Shown piece after piece: positions 17,345-26,186 of a stretch of 64,000 nucleotides of DNA. How positions within the stretch are numbered: position 1 is the stretch's first letter; each line of letters opens with the position of its first letter. The DNA is from Capnocytophaga stomatis (GTDB lineage Bacteria > Bacteroidota > Bacteroidia > Flavobacteriales > Flavobacteriaceae), in contig NZ_CP022387.1 of assembly GCF_002302635.1 (NCBI RefSeq), positions 186,001 through 250,000 on the forward strand. Direction: 5' to 3'. The position numbers and the translations under genes are program-made. The notes beneath the pieces are model-generated. The model ran no database searches. It had not been told where the DNA came from and worked only from the letters and a program-made list of their open reading frames with translations.

Positions 17345-19795
17345 CTATTCCACATTAAAAATTACACGAACAGACCTAAAGTTAGCAACAGATTGAAAGC
17401 TGGTTTCGGTTCTTAAAATATATTTTTTCACTCTTTCTACGGAAATTTCCGGCGGTATTTTTATCAAAATATCCTTTATATATTCATTCCGAATACGCGA
17501 AACCAACGGAAATTCAGGTCCCAACACTTGTAAGAGTTTCTGCTCGGAAAATCCTTGACGCAAAGCCTCTGCAAACCACTCCGCTCCCTCATTTACTTTG
17601 TTAAAATCCGAATGTTTGAAAGTTATTTTAATTAATCGGACAAAGGGCGGATAATGAAATTCCCTGCGTTCCTCAATTTGATTTTGGAACATTTCTTTGA
17701 AATTATTATGCAAAACTTGTTGCAAGACAGGATGTTTCGGGCTGTAGGTCTGAATTAAAACTTTTCCTTTCTTGGAACTACGCCCTGCCCTACCCGATAT
17801 TTGCACCAACAACTGAAAGCTACGCTCGTACGCCCTAAAGTCAGGAAAATGAATAAGCGAATCGGCGTTCATAACTCCTACCAAGCCCACATTTTCAAAA
17901 TCCAAACCTTTGCTAATCATTTGCGTCCCGACCAAAATCTGTGTTTCTCGTTGCTCAAACTTCGATAAAATCTTCTCATAGCCGTGCTTTCCGCTTGTAG
18001 TATCTTGGTCCATTCTGTCAATTGTTGCTGTTGGGAAGAGTTCCGCCAGTTCTTTTGCAATTTGCTCTGTTCCAAATCCTTTCGTCATCAAATCGGTACT
18101 TCCGCAAGCTATGCAAACTTCGGGTTTTGCTATGGCATAACCGCAGTAATGGCATCGCAGCTGATTTCTCCCTTGATGATACGTTAAACTCACATCACAA
18201 TGAGGACATTGCGGCACCGTAGCACAAGATTCACACTGAATTACAGGAGCATAACCTCGCTGATTTTGAAATAAAATAACCTGATTTCCTTGTTGGAGTG
18301 TCTGCTCGATTTCTTTTATAAGCACATCGGAAAAATGCCCAGTCATTTGCTTCCGATGGCGTTTGTCCTTCATATCAATTATCTCTATATCAGGAGCTTG
18401 AAAGTCACCAAATCGTTTGGAGAGATACACATAGCCATATTTTTCTCGTTTCGCATTGTAAAGACTCTCAAGCGAAGGTGTTGCCGAACCCAGTAACATA
18501 TTGGCATTATGTATTTTAGATAAAACTATCGCTACATCACGAGTGTGGAAACGCGGAGCAGGTTCAAATTGGCGATAGGAAGAATCGTGTTCCTCATCAA
18601 CAATTACCAATCCTAAGTTTGAAAAAGGTAAAAAAACCGATGAACGAACTCCTACAACCAGCTGATTTTTAGCATTTTCGTTTAGAACATTATTCCAAAC
18701 TTCAACTCGCTCATTGGTATTGTATTTGGAATGATAAACGCCCATCTTGTCACCAAAATATTTCTTTAATCTGCTGATTAAATGCACGGTAAGTCCTATT
18801 TCAGGAAGCAGAAATAAAACTTGTTTTCCTGATTGTAATACTTGGTCAATCAGTTCAATATAAATTTCTGTTTTTCCAGAGGCTGTAACTCCCTGAAGAA
18901 GAACAGTTTGTTTCTCCTTAAATTGATTTTGAATTTCAGAAAATGCTTCTTGCTGGGCTTCGCTCAATGTTTTTTTGTCGAGCAAATCTCCCGCGAAACT
19001 AACACGGTCTTTCTGAATGAAATACTCTTCAAAAATTCCTTTTTCAACCACAGATTTTAAAACACTGGCAGAAACATTTGCCTCCGAAAGTAATTTTTCA
19101 GCCTTTAAAACCCCTTTTTCTTTATTGATACAATTGAAATAGGCTACGATAAGCTGTTTTTGTTTGCTTGCTTTAGAGAGGATTTCAAAAGCTTTTTGTA
19201 TTCCCTCATCAGATTGATATTCAGAAGATAACCTGATGTATTTCACCAACTTCGGAACATATTTTTCAAACATCTTTTCGGAAATTTTCACGGCGTTTTT
19301 CTCCACCAAACCCTTCAAAACTTTTAACGCTTTTTTCTTTCCTACTATTTTAGCAACCTCGTTTCCCGTCAGGGCAGTTTTGAAATTCAGAGCCTCATAC
19401 ACTAACCATTCATCATCCGTAAAAGCACTCATCTCCAATTCTTTGGAATTCATTTCAATGATTGTTTCACTCTCCAATAAAAAGGAAGAAGGCATTGCTG
19501 TTTTGAAAACTTCTCCCAACGAACACATATAAAATTCGGAAATCCATTGCCAATGTTGCAATTGTAACGGATTTACAACAGGAATTTCATCTAAAATATA
19601 TTCAATATCCTTAGTTTGGTAAGTTGGCTCAAAAGTATGTATTTGGAACGCCAAAGCCGTATAAATCTTTGATTTACCAAAAGATACAGCAACTCGCATT
19701 CCGGGTTTTAAAAAATGTGCTTCATCTTCATTTACACCATAAGTAAATAATTTCCAGAGAGGAATCGGAAGAATAACATCAACAAAATAAGGCAT
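17345..19795 (-). CDS. priA: Primosomal protein N' (replication restart helicase PriA)
   Basis: An 816-residue 3'-to-5' DNA helicase that recognises stalled forks and reloads the replicative helicase. The N-terminal 3'-DNA-binding domain is about 1-100, with a winged-helix segment after it. Walker A GVTASGKT is at 302-309 and the DEEH box at 400-403. Zinc ligands are C521, C524, C530, C533, C548, C551, C561 and C564. The C-terminal helicase motifs QMISKGLDF and QISGRAGR are present. The start codon directly abuts the stop codon of yihY, so the two genes form an operon. Confidence 0.96.
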   Translation of the reverse strand: MPYFVDVILPIPLWKLFTYGVNEDEAHFLKPGMRVAVSFGKSKIYTALAFQIHTFEPTYQTKDIEYILDEIPVVNPLQLQHWQWISEFYMCSLGEVFKTAMPSSFLLESETIIEMNSKELEMSAFTDDEWLVYEALNFKTALTGNEVAKIVGKKKALKVLKGLVEKNAVKISEKMFEKYVPKLVKYIRLSSEYQSDEGIQKAFEILSKASKQKQLIVAYFNCINKEKGVLKAEKLLSEANVSASVLKSVVEKGIFEEYFIQKDRVSFAGDLLDKKTLSEAQQEAFSEIQNQFKEKQTVLLQGVTASGKTEIYIELIDQVLQSGKQVLFLLPEIGLTVHLISRLKKYFGDKMGVYHSKYNTNERVEVWNNVLNENAKNQLVVGVRSSVFLPFSNLGLVIVDEEHDSSYRQFEPAPRFHTRDVAIVLSKIHNANMLLGSATPSLESLYNAKREKYGYVYLSKRFGDFQAPDIEIIDMKDKRHRKQMTGHFSDVLIKEIEQTLQQGNQVILFQNQRGYAPVIQCESCATVPQCPHCDVSLTYHQGRNQLRCHYCGYAIAKPEVCIACGSTDLMTKGFGTEQIAKELAELFPTATIDRMDQDTTSGKHGYEKILSKFEQRETQILVGTQMISKGLDFENVGLVGVMNADSLIHFPDFRAYERSFQLLVQISGRAGRSSKKGKVLIQTYSPKHPVLQQVLHNNFKEMFQNQIEERREFHYPPFVRLIKITFKHSDFNKVNEGAEWFAEALRQGFSEQKLLQVLGPEFPLVSRIRNEYIKDILIKIPPEISVERVKKYILRTETSFQSVANFRSVRVIFNVE

Positions 19796-20713
19796 TTAAT
19801 TTGATTTTTTTAGTTGTAATAACGCTGCATTAAGTTCAAATCCCAATAACAAAATGTTTGAATTCAGCCAAATATAAAACAAAAAAATCAACAAAGCCCC
19901 AATAGAACCATAAAGTTGATTGTACTGAGAGAAATTTTCAATATAAATACCAAAGAAATACGTAGTTACACCAAAAAGCAACACAGTAAAGATAGAACCC
20001 ACCGAAAAAAATCTGCTTTTCTTACCTTCGTGAGTGCCAAAAAAGAAAAGAATCGACGTACCAAAATACGTTATGATAGAAATAAATACTATTTTTGACC
20101 ACTTAATTAATGCCTCATTGCTGTACAAAAGTCCCCATTTTTCTAAATAAGGAAGTAAATAAATCTCATACGAAATAAACATTGCAACAACTACTAATAT
20201 CAACAATCCCAATATGATAGCCACAACCAGAGATACAATGTACTGTTTTATGAAAGTTCTGGTAATTTTAACGTGATATGAAAATTCAAAACCGCCAAAA
20301 ATAGCAACTACTCCGTTAGTCATCAGGAAGATAGATAGCAAAAAAACAGAAGAAAGCAAACCTCCTCTGGGATTATCGGCAATATCAAAGAAAATACCGG
20401 AGAAAAATTCGTGAGTACCAGGAGGTAACAAACCATTGATAAAATTCCAGACGTCCATTTGAAAATTATCAATAGGAATGTAAGGAATTAAATTCAGGAT
20501 AAACAACAAAAAGGGAAACATTGCGATAAAAAAACTATAAGAAATAGCACTTGCCCTATGAGTTAAAGCTCCTTTTACAATCCCAACAATATAAAGTTCA
20601 AGCAAGTCATAAAGAGAAAAAGCGTTACTTGATAATGGAACTTTCTTCAGAAAGGAAACTACATTGCGAACAATGGGTATCTTCTGTAATTTTTCTTCTA
20701 TAACTGCCGACAT
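19796..20713 (-). CDS. YihY/BrkB-family inner membrane protein
   Basis: A 305-residue protein with six predicted membrane helices and the YihY/virulence factor BrkB pattern: GALTHRASAISYSFFIAMFPFLLF near the N-terminus, the loop LLPPGTHEF, and YGSIGALLIFLFYIWLNSNILLLGFELNAAL near the end. The family was once thought to include RNase BN, which is now discounted; its transport or envelope function is not settled. It is the first gene of the yihY-priA pair, with zero intergenic bases. Confidence 0.88.
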   Translation of the reverse strand: MSAVIEEKLQKIPIVRNVVSFLKKVPLSSNAFSLYDLLELYIVGIVKGALTHRASAISYSFFIAMFPFLLFILNLIPYIPIDNFQMDVWNFINGLLPPGTHEFFSGIFFDIADNPRGGLLSSVFLLSIFLMTNGVVAIFGGFEFSYHVKITRTFIKQYIVSLVVAIILGLLILVVVAMFISYEIYLLPYLEKWGLLYSNEALIKWSKIVFISIITYFGTSILFFFGTHEGKKSRFFSVGSIFTVLLFGVTTYFFGIYIENFSQYNQLYGSIGALLIFLFYIWLNSNILLLGFELNAALLQLKKSN

Positions 20714-20738
20714 AAGTAAAGTATTAAAACAAGAAAAA

Positions 20739-20772
20739 GACCTCTACGAAAGATTTCCTTCCATAGAGACCT
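20739..20772 (-). terminator. Probable terminator of the 57-residue membrane protein gene
   Basis: On the minus strand AGGTCTCTATG can pair with CGTAGAGGTCT, with G-U wobbles, and is followed by TTTTTCTTG. It lies between the small gene ending at 20809 and the yihY start at 20713. Confidence 0.5.
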
Positions 20773-20808
20773 AATCAAAATATATTTTTTAAAAAGCTAA
20801 AGACCTTT

Positions 20809-20982
20809 TTATGATTGCTGTTTAGCTCTTTTGGCTTCCTTTTTTTCTTTAATGGCTTCCATAATAGCACCTCCAACCCAGTAAGGAACCACAAAGGTAA
20901 GCAAGAAAACCATTAACCAAAAGCCAATCATCGCAATACCTAAAAACACTAAAAATCCTAAATATTGATCAAATTCAAACAT
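20809..20982 (-). CDS. Small membrane protein of 57 residues
   Basis: A short frame read directly from the sequence: ATG at 20982, TAA at 20809-20811. The product begins MFEFDQYLGFLVFLGIAMIG, continues with FWLMVFLLTFVVPYWVGG, and ends in a charged tail of Glu, Lys and Arg. It therefore has one long or two short membrane helices (about 8-37) and a cytoplasmic amphipathic tail. Codon use is normal, a plausible terminator follows, and the frame fills an otherwise empty interval between yihY and the rhodanese gene, so I consider it real. No function can be assigned. Confidence 0.65.
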   Translation of the reverse strand: MFEFDQYLGFLVFLGIAMIGFWLMVFLLTFVVPYWVGGAIMEAIKEKKEAKRAKQQS

Positions 20983-21093
20983 AACCTAAATTTTGCCCAA
21001 AGATATATCTTTTTTCTATACTTCTGATTTTCAAAATTAATTTTTTACAATCAGCAGCTTTAATTTATATTCAATTTAAATAAAGAATTCCAA

Positions 21094-21459
21094 TTATTTT
21101 TCCACAGGTTTGCCTGCTTCCAGCCAACGTAAAATTCCTCCATCTAAGTGAATTAAATTCTTATATCCCTTATCTTCAAGAATTTGAACTGCTTTGGTGC
21201 TTCTGCCTCCACTTTTGCAATGAATGTAAATCGTATCATTTTTATCAAATTCTTTTTCAAAATTTGAAACAAAATCTTCATCAAAAAAATTCACATTCAC
21301 GGCATTCTCCAAATGTCCTTCAGAAAATTCTTCAGGGGTACGAATATCTACAAGAATGTTTGCCGAATTGGGCTGATATTCATCCATAGAAATATGCTTT
21401 GAGGAACTTCCTGAACCACAAGAAGATAAACCTATCGCTAAAATAAATACACGTTTCAT
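21094..21459 (-). CDS. Rhodanese-domain lipoprotein
   Basis: A 121-residue lipoprotein. The signal peptide ends in LSSC with the lipidated Cys at 14, followed by a Ser-rich linker. A single rhodanese domain fills 24-121: VDIRTPEEFSEGHLENAVNV (CH2A motif) and the active-site loop HCKSGGRS with catalytic C81. Rhodaneses bind persulfide sulfur; a lipid-anchored one would act at the envelope. It lies 19 bases downstream of the PaaE-like reductase on the same strand, so the pair may share a sulfur or redox role, but this is inference. Confidence 0.88.
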   Translation of the reverse strand: MKRVFILAIGLSSCGSGSSSKHISMDEYQPNSANILVDIRTPEEFSEGHLENAVNVNFFDEDFVSNFEKEFDKNDTIYIHCKSGGRSTKAVQILEDKGYKNLIHLDGGILRWLEAGKPVEK

Positions 21460-21478
21460 ACTTTAAATCAATTATTTT

Positions 21479-22519
21479 TTATATATCATATACAATTTTT
21501 AATCTGTCTGTCACGGCATATGCCTGACAACTAAGCACTAACCCTTCCGAAATTTCCTTTTCAACAAGTGTTTCATTCTTAGCCATTTTCGCTTCTCCTT
21601 CGGTAATTTTGCCTATACAACTACTACAAACCCCATTCAAACACGAATATGGCACATCTATTCCCTGCGAAAGGATTCCTTCCAAAAGTGATTGATTTTT
21701 AGGAATTTGAAACACCTTCTCTTCGCCTTTTAAAATGCAAGAAACGGTAACTTTGCCCTGTAAATGCGAAAAATCATCACTCTGCGGCTTTGTAATTTCA
21801 AAAAGCTCAGTAAAAATACAATCTTGATGGATTCCTTTGTTAATGATATGTTCTTTAACACTGGAAACCATCTCATTAGGACCACAAATATAATAATATC
21901 CTAAATTCAATTCTCTGTACTTTGCAAGAATAAAATCAACCACTTGAGGATTAATTCTTCCTGAAATATTCTCGCCCCACATTTGCCGGCTAAAAGCGTA
22001 ATGCACCAAAAATCTATCGGGATATTTCTTTCTAAGTTGCTCTATTTCATCAAAAAAAAGTGTATCTTCTTTTGATTTGTTTCCGTAAATAAATACAACT
22101 TTTATGTCAGTTTTAGCCAAAGCGGTTTTGGCGATGCTCATCATAGGGGTTACACCACTTCCCGCGGAAAAAAGCACAATACCCCTATCTCCAAAAATAT
22201 CAAGGAAAACAAATCTTCCTTCCGGAGGCATTACCTCTATAATATCCCCTTTTTTGAGCTTTGTGGTTGCGTAGGTTGAGAAAATTCCGTTTGGGATGCA
22301 CTTTACAGCCACACTCAGCTCACTTTCATCCACACCCGAACAAATTGAATAAGCCCTTCTTACTTTTTGATTATCAATATCTTGCTGTAATGTAAGATAT
22401 TGTCCTGCTTCGTAAGAAAATTCCTTTTTCAGAAGTTCGGGCAAGGCAAAAGTTATCTTAACAGAATCTTCCGTTAATTTTTTTATGTCTGATACTGTTA
22501 GTCTGTAAAACTTACTCAT
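21479..22519 (-). CDS. PaaE-like flavin reductase with C-terminal 2Fe-2S ferredoxin domain
   Basis: A 346-residue soluble electron-transfer protein. The FAD-binding barrel has RAYS (55-58). The NAD(P)-binding domain has GSGVTPMM (120-127) and CGPNEM (212-217). A plant-type ferredoxin domain follows, with cluster ligands C293, C298, C301 and C331. The layout is that of PaaE and of NADH:Hcp oxidoreductase-like enzymes, passing electrons from NAD(P)H to a partner oxygenase or reductase. No paaABCD, hcp or oxygenase gene is nearby, so the partner is unknown. TAATTTTG (22547-22554, minus strand) lies 28 bases upstream. Confidence 0.88.
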   Translation of the reverse strand: MSKFYRLTVSDIKKLTEDSVKITFALPELLKKEFSYEAGQYLTLQQDIDNQKVRRAYSICSGVDESELSVAVKCIPNGIFSTYATTKLKKGDIIEVMPPEGRFVFLDIFGDRGIVLFSAGSGVTPMMSIAKTALAKTDIKVVFIYGNKSKEDTLFFDEIEQLRKKYPDRFLVHYAFSRQMWGENISGRINPQVVDFILAKYRELNLGYYYICGPNEMVSSVKEHIINKGIHQDCIFTELFEITKPQSDDFSHLQGKVTVSCILKGEEKVFQIPKNQSLLEGILSQGIDVPYSCLNGVCSSCIGKITEGEAKMAKNETLVEKEISEGLVLSCQAYAVTDRLKIVYDI

Positions 22520-22568
22520 TCTGAAAGCTGAGAATAAAACTTAAAACAAAATTACAACTTATTATCAA

Positions 22569-24065
22569 CTATTTATACATTTCATTTACTGCAAAATTGA
22601 AAGATTTTGAATGAACAAACTCTCTTGTTGGCATCTCAGGTTTGCTTGGTAAGCGTTTGTCTGTCGCTCCTGTGATTGACTGAATTGCTTTTGCTAATAA
22701 AGGCTCTTTTTCATCACCCAAAACGCCGTAATTTGTCAAATCTTCCTCCATTTGGAAAGTTGGGCGTAAACCACTTGTGTAATCTCCTTCGCCTTTAGCA
22801 TTTTCAATTTTCAAAACCAGCGGTTGCATTGCCCATTTATGTTTTGGATTTTTATTTCTGTTGTTGTCAATCCAATCATAAATCGTGATAGAGCCTTGGT
22901 TTTTGCCCACGGTTACATCTCCAATCTGAACAACATCAATATATGCCCTTAATCCGTTGATTACCAGCTCACTTGCTGAGGCTGTTCTTCCTGAAGTTAA
23001 TATATATATCTTACTCAAATTCAAGCTATTAATCGCTATCTTTTCTTTGTTATCCGTAGTCATTTCATTGGTGAAGAAGTTATCTACTCCTCCTCTTTCT
23101 TTTTCCACAATGGGTTGTAACTTACTGTTCCAACGTTCTTTAGCGAAAATTTGTCCGTTGAATTGACCTGTAATCATTGAAGCCAAATACGTTGCAGAAG
23201 AAACGCGTCCGCCTCCGTTATAACGCAAGTCTAAAACAAAATCCGTAATTCCTTGACTTTTAAACTCTCCGAAAGCTTCATTGAGTTGTTTGTCAAAGTT
23301 AGCTACAAATCCGTTGTACATCAAATAGCCTATTTTATGAGTTCCTTTTTCAATTACTTTTTTAATAAGTATCGGGTTTTCAGTGATTTCTTTTTTTGCC
23401 ATCACTACCGATTTATTCGTCTTTTGAATTGTTTTTTGTCCATTTACATTCTCTAATCTGTAAATATCAATAGCCATTGATGTTTTATCATTGAATAGCA
23501 AACTTTTGTAATTGCTGACTGTCAAGGGAGTACCATCTACGGTTAAAAATAAATCTCCTCTTTTAACGCCCTTTTGTTCTGCTTCAGAATTAGGAAGCAC
23601 ATAGTTAACAAATCCTAAAACGCCTCCTTCTTGTCCGTACCTTGTCAGACCAAATTCCATTCCTGTACTGAGCGAAACTCCTTGAAAACTACGTTCCAAT
23701 TCAGTGTAATCATTTGTAATATAGCTAAATCGGTCAATAGCTTCTTTTTTATATATTTTTTCAGGTTTATTCAACAAATTGAAAAACAATTCATCAGGCG
23801 TTTTATAACTCTTCAAAAAATCGGAGTAAGCAGTGTTTGCAAAATTAGTTTGTTGCACACTTGGAGCAAAACGCGTGTCTGCCAAATTTGGAACATCTGC
23901 CTGCCACAAATAAAATGTATTAAGTCCCTTCCAGATGAAGTCTTTAATTTCCAAATTTAAAACGTCTTCATTTTTCACATCATCTGGTTTTGGAGTATCA
24001 TCAACATCTTTTTTACAAGATAAAATACTCGCCATCAACAAAATAGATAAAAATATTCTTTTCAT
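22569..24065 (-). CDS. S41-family (C-terminal processing-like) peptidase, lipoprotein
   Basis: A 498-residue lipoprotein (lipobox ILSC, Cys 17) of the tail-specific protease family. An N-terminal helical region comes first, followed by a PDZ-like segment (about 120-205, with GFVNYVLPNSEAEQKGVKRGD). The S41 catalytic domain contains DLRYNGGG (279-286), nucleophile S363 in TASASE and the general base K388 in VGKNQG, exactly 25 residues apart as in CtpB and Prc. It probably cuts envelope proteins near their C-termini. TACATTTG (24084-24091, minus strand) sits 19 bases upstream. The gene is divergent from the ECF sigma operon, with under 80 bases between them. Confidence 0.9.
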   Translation of the reverse strand: MKRIFLSILLMASILSCKKDVDDTPKPDDVKNEDVLNLEIKDFIWKGLNTFYLWQADVPNLADTRFAPSVQQTNFANTAYSDFLKSYKTPDELFFNLLNKPEKIYKKEAIDRFSYITNDYTELERSFQGVSLSTGMEFGLTRYGQEGGVLGFVNYVLPNSEAEQKGVKRGDLFLTVDGTPLTVSNYKSLLFNDKTSMAIDIYRLENVNGQKTIQKTNKSVVMAKKEITENPILIKKVIEKGTHKIGYLMYNGFVANFDKQLNEAFGEFKSQGITDFVLDLRYNGGGRVSSATYLASMITGQFNGQIFAKERWNSKLQPIVEKERGGVDNFFTNEMTTDNKEKIAINSLNLSKIYILTSGRTASASELVINGLRAYIDVVQIGDVTVGKNQGSITIYDWIDNNRNKNPKHKWAMQPLVLKIENAKGEGDYTSGLRPTFQMEEDLTNYGVLGDEKEPLLAKAIQSITGATDKRLPSKPEMPTREFVHSKSFNFAVNEMYK

Positions 24066-24142
24066 AACATAAAATTTTTCCTACAAATGTAACATTTTTT
24101 TCATATATTCGTCTTTTGTATGAAGAAAATTATGATTTTTGT

Positions 24143-24643
24143 ATGACACACAAAACTTTTTTAGAGCATATTCGTCCGTTTCAAGATAAAATTTATCGTT
24201 TTGCCAAGCGATTACTTATCTCAAAAGATGAAGCCGAAGATGCCTCGCAGGAAATTTTACTGAAATTGTGGCAGCAAAACCAAAAAATTAAAGACATACA
24301 AAATTTGGAAGCCTACACAATGACCTTAACTAAAAACTTATGTTATGATAAGTTGAAGGCAAAAAGTTCTGAAAATGTGTCGCTTACAAATGTGAGATTT
24401 GAAACTGAAACTCATATTTCGCTACAAAAACAAGTAGAAACGAACGATATGTTGGAAAAAGTAAAAAATATAATCAATAACCTGACCGACCAACAACGTA
24501 TGGTTATGCAACTGCGTGATATAGAGCAATATGAGTTTGACGAAATTGAAAAAATAACCGGAATAAAAGAGGCTACTATCAGAGTAATTTTATCAAGAGC
24601 CAGAAAAACAGTACGTGAAAAATTATTAACATTTGAATATTAA
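24143..24643 (+). CDS. ECF-type RNA polymerase sigma factor
   Basis: A 166-residue sigma-70 family protein of extracytoplasmic-function size. Region 2 is at the N-terminus (KRLLISKDEAEDASQEILLKLWQ), with the typical DAxDxxQE helix, and region 4 is at the C-terminus (QQRMVMQLRDIEQYEFDEIEKITGI, then TIRVILSRARKTVREKL). The frame is open to an ATG at 24116, but homology starts at MTHKTFLEHI, so the ATG at 24143 is chosen. It is the first gene of a four-gene operon with a membrane accessory protein and two DUF4252 proteins, an arrangement I recognise from other flavobacteria. Confidence 0.88.
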   Translation: MTHKTFLEHIRPFQDKIYRFAKRLLISKDEAEDASQEILLKLWQQNQKIKDIQNLEAYTMTLTKNLCYDKLKAKSSENVSLTNVRFETETHISLQKQVETNDMLEKVKNIINNLTDQQRMVMQLRDIEQYEFDEIEKITGIKEATIRVILSRARKTVREKLLTFEY

Positions 24644-24653
24644 AAATAAAAAT

Positions 24654-25091
24654 ATGACAAAGAAAATTCAATTATTATTAGAAAAATATTTTGAAGGAGA
24701 AACTTCTCTGCAGGAAGAAAAAGAGCTGCAAGAATATTTCAATTCCGAGCAAGTAGATGCTTCCCTTGAAAAATACAAACCAATGTTCAGATACTTTCAA
24801 AAATCTGGTTTAGAGGAATTTCCAAAAAAAGAATTACCTCTAAACAAACCGAAAAAAAGAAGTTTATTCTGGAAAATTGGAATTGCGGCAACATTTTTGA
24901 GTGTTTTTTTCGGGGTTAGTTACCATCTCAAACAGCAAAAACAGCAACAAGAAGCCGAAATTGCTTTTGAACAAGTGAAAGAAGCTCTACAACTGATTTC
25001 CGTTAATTATAATAAAGGGACAACAAAAATAAAATATTTAAAAGAATTCGATGCAACAACGAATAAAATAATAAATTTAAACGAATTTTAG
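24654..25091 (+). CDS. Membrane accessory protein of the ECF sigma operon (putative anti-sigma factor)
   Basis: A 145-residue protein. The N-terminal part (KYFEGETSLQEEKELQEYF) resembles the short helical segment seen in flavobacterial proteins encoded after ECF sigma genes. One membrane helix is at about 72-88 (WKIGIAATFLSVFFGVSYHL), followed by a Gln/Lys-rich periplasmic segment. No classical zinc-binding anti-sigma motif (HxxxCxxC) is present, so an anti-sigma role is inferred only from position and topology. The frame opens at 24633, overlapping the sigma stop; the ATG at 24654 fits better. Confidence 0.7.
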   Translation: MTKKIQLLLEKYFEGETSLQEEKELQEYFNSEQVDASLEKYKPMFRYFQKSGLEEFPKKELPLNKPKKRSLFWKIGIAATFLSVFFGVSYHLKQQKQQQEAEIAFEQVKEALQLISVNYNKGTTKIKYLKEFDATTNKIINLNEF

Positions 25092-25124
25092 TAACAAATA
25101 AATAAAATATAAAAACATAATCAT

Positions 25125-25640
25125 ATGAAAACAAAATTAATTCTTTTAGTAAATATCTTTTTGGTATCAATGGGTGTAATGGGGCAATCTGCTTTTGATA
25201 AATTTGAAGAAAACGACAAAGTTACAACTGTGGTAGTTTCTCAAAAAATGTTTCAAATGCTTTCCAAAATCGACAGTAAAGATGCTGAAGCAAAGGAATT
25301 TATGGATATTGCCAATAAATTAACAGGTTTGAAAATCTTCACAACAGAAGACAAAGCTGTAGCACAAAATATGAAAAAAGAAGTTCAAAATTATTTAAGC
25401 AAAACCACATTAACCGAGTTGATGCGAGTAAAAGACAAAGCTACAAACGTGAAATTTTACGTAAAACAAGGAAAAAATGCCGACCACGTTTCTGAATTAT
25501 TGATGTTTGTTGAAGATGGAGGTAATTCAAATAAAGCGGTGATTTTGAGCCTCACAGGAGATATTGACCTTAACAAAATAGGCGTTCTGACAAAAAATAT
25601 GAACCTGCCGGAAGAAGTAAAAGAAGTGAAAACAAAATAA
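25125..25640 (+). CDS. DUF4252 domain-containing exported protein
   Basis: A 171-residue protein with a signal peptide (1-20, ending GVMGQ) followed by a DUF4252 domain. The pattern SAFDKFEENDKVTTVVVSQ, then KIDSKDAEAKEFMDIANKL, then VLSLTGDIDLNKI is characteristic of this Bacteroidota family, whose function is unknown. The gene is third in the ECF sigma operon. It starts 33 bases after the accessory gene and is followed 12 bases later by a diverged second member of the family, so a joint envelope-related job is likely. Confidence 0.85.
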   Translation: MKTKLILLVNIFLVSMGVMGQSAFDKFEENDKVTTVVVSQKMFQMLSKIDSKDAEAKEFMDIANKLTGLKIFTTEDKAVAQNMKKEVQNYLSKTTLTELMRVKDKATNVKFYVKQGKNADHVSELLMFVEDGGNSNKAVILSLTGDIDLNKIGVLTKNMNLPEEVKEVKTK

Positions 25641-25652
25641 TGTTTATTAAAA

Positions 25653-26177
25653 ATGCGTATTTTAATTCTATTCGGATTTCTGTTTGCATTCACGGCTTGC
25701 CAACAGAAAAGCATACAGCAATACATTGTTAAAAACTCGGAAAGTCCGAACTTTATTTCAATGAATATTTCTCCAAAGGATTATTTGAGGGATAAATCTA
25801 CGGAAAAAGAAAATATTTTCAATATCATTGAAAGAGTTAATTTACTGTTGTTGAATAAAAGTGATAGCTTGCAACTCAAAAAAGAATACGACGAAGTAGC
25901 TACCATTTTAAAAGATGAAAAATACCAAGATTTAATCCGAACTACTGATAAAGGTATTAAATTTCAGGTTGATTACGTTGGTACAGACGAAAATATCAAA
26001 GAAGTAATTATTCTCATTTTTCAAAAAGGAGAAAAAATGGCTCTTTTGAGAATTCTGTCCAACGGCTTAGATGTAACGCAACTTTCAAAAATTTCAACTA
26101 CTTTGAGCGGAAATTCCGTTGACGAAGAAGGCTTGAAAAATTTATTTGAAAAAATTTCAGTGGCTTTAAAAAAATAG
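25653..26177 (+). CDS. DUF4252-like lipoprotein
   Basis: A 174-residue lipoprotein (lipobox FTAC, Cys 16). The mature part has the same outline as the preceding DUF4252 protein: an N-terminal segment ending in a short strand (SPNFISMNISPKDYL), a central pair of helices and a final strand-helix unit (ALLRILSNGLDVTQLSKI, EEGLKNLFEKI). Sequence identity to its neighbour is low, so the pair is old rather than a recent duplication. It is the last gene of the ECF sigma operon; the following gene starts 9 bases later and may be co-transcribed. Confidence 0.78.
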   Translation: MRILILFGFLFAFTACQQKSIQQYIVKNSESPNFISMNISPKDYLRDKSTEKENIFNIIERVNLLLLNKSDSLQLKKEYDEVATILKDEKYQDLIRTTDKGIKFQVDYVGTDENIKEVIILIFQKGEKMALLRILSNGLDVTQLSKISTTLSGNSVDEEGLKNLFEKISVALKK

Positions 26178-26186
26178 TATCAAAGA

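Noticed and set aside
21479-22519. Phenylacetate degradation pathway
   Set aside because: Only a PaaE-like reductase is present; no paaA-D, paaK or paaZ-like gene lies in the window.
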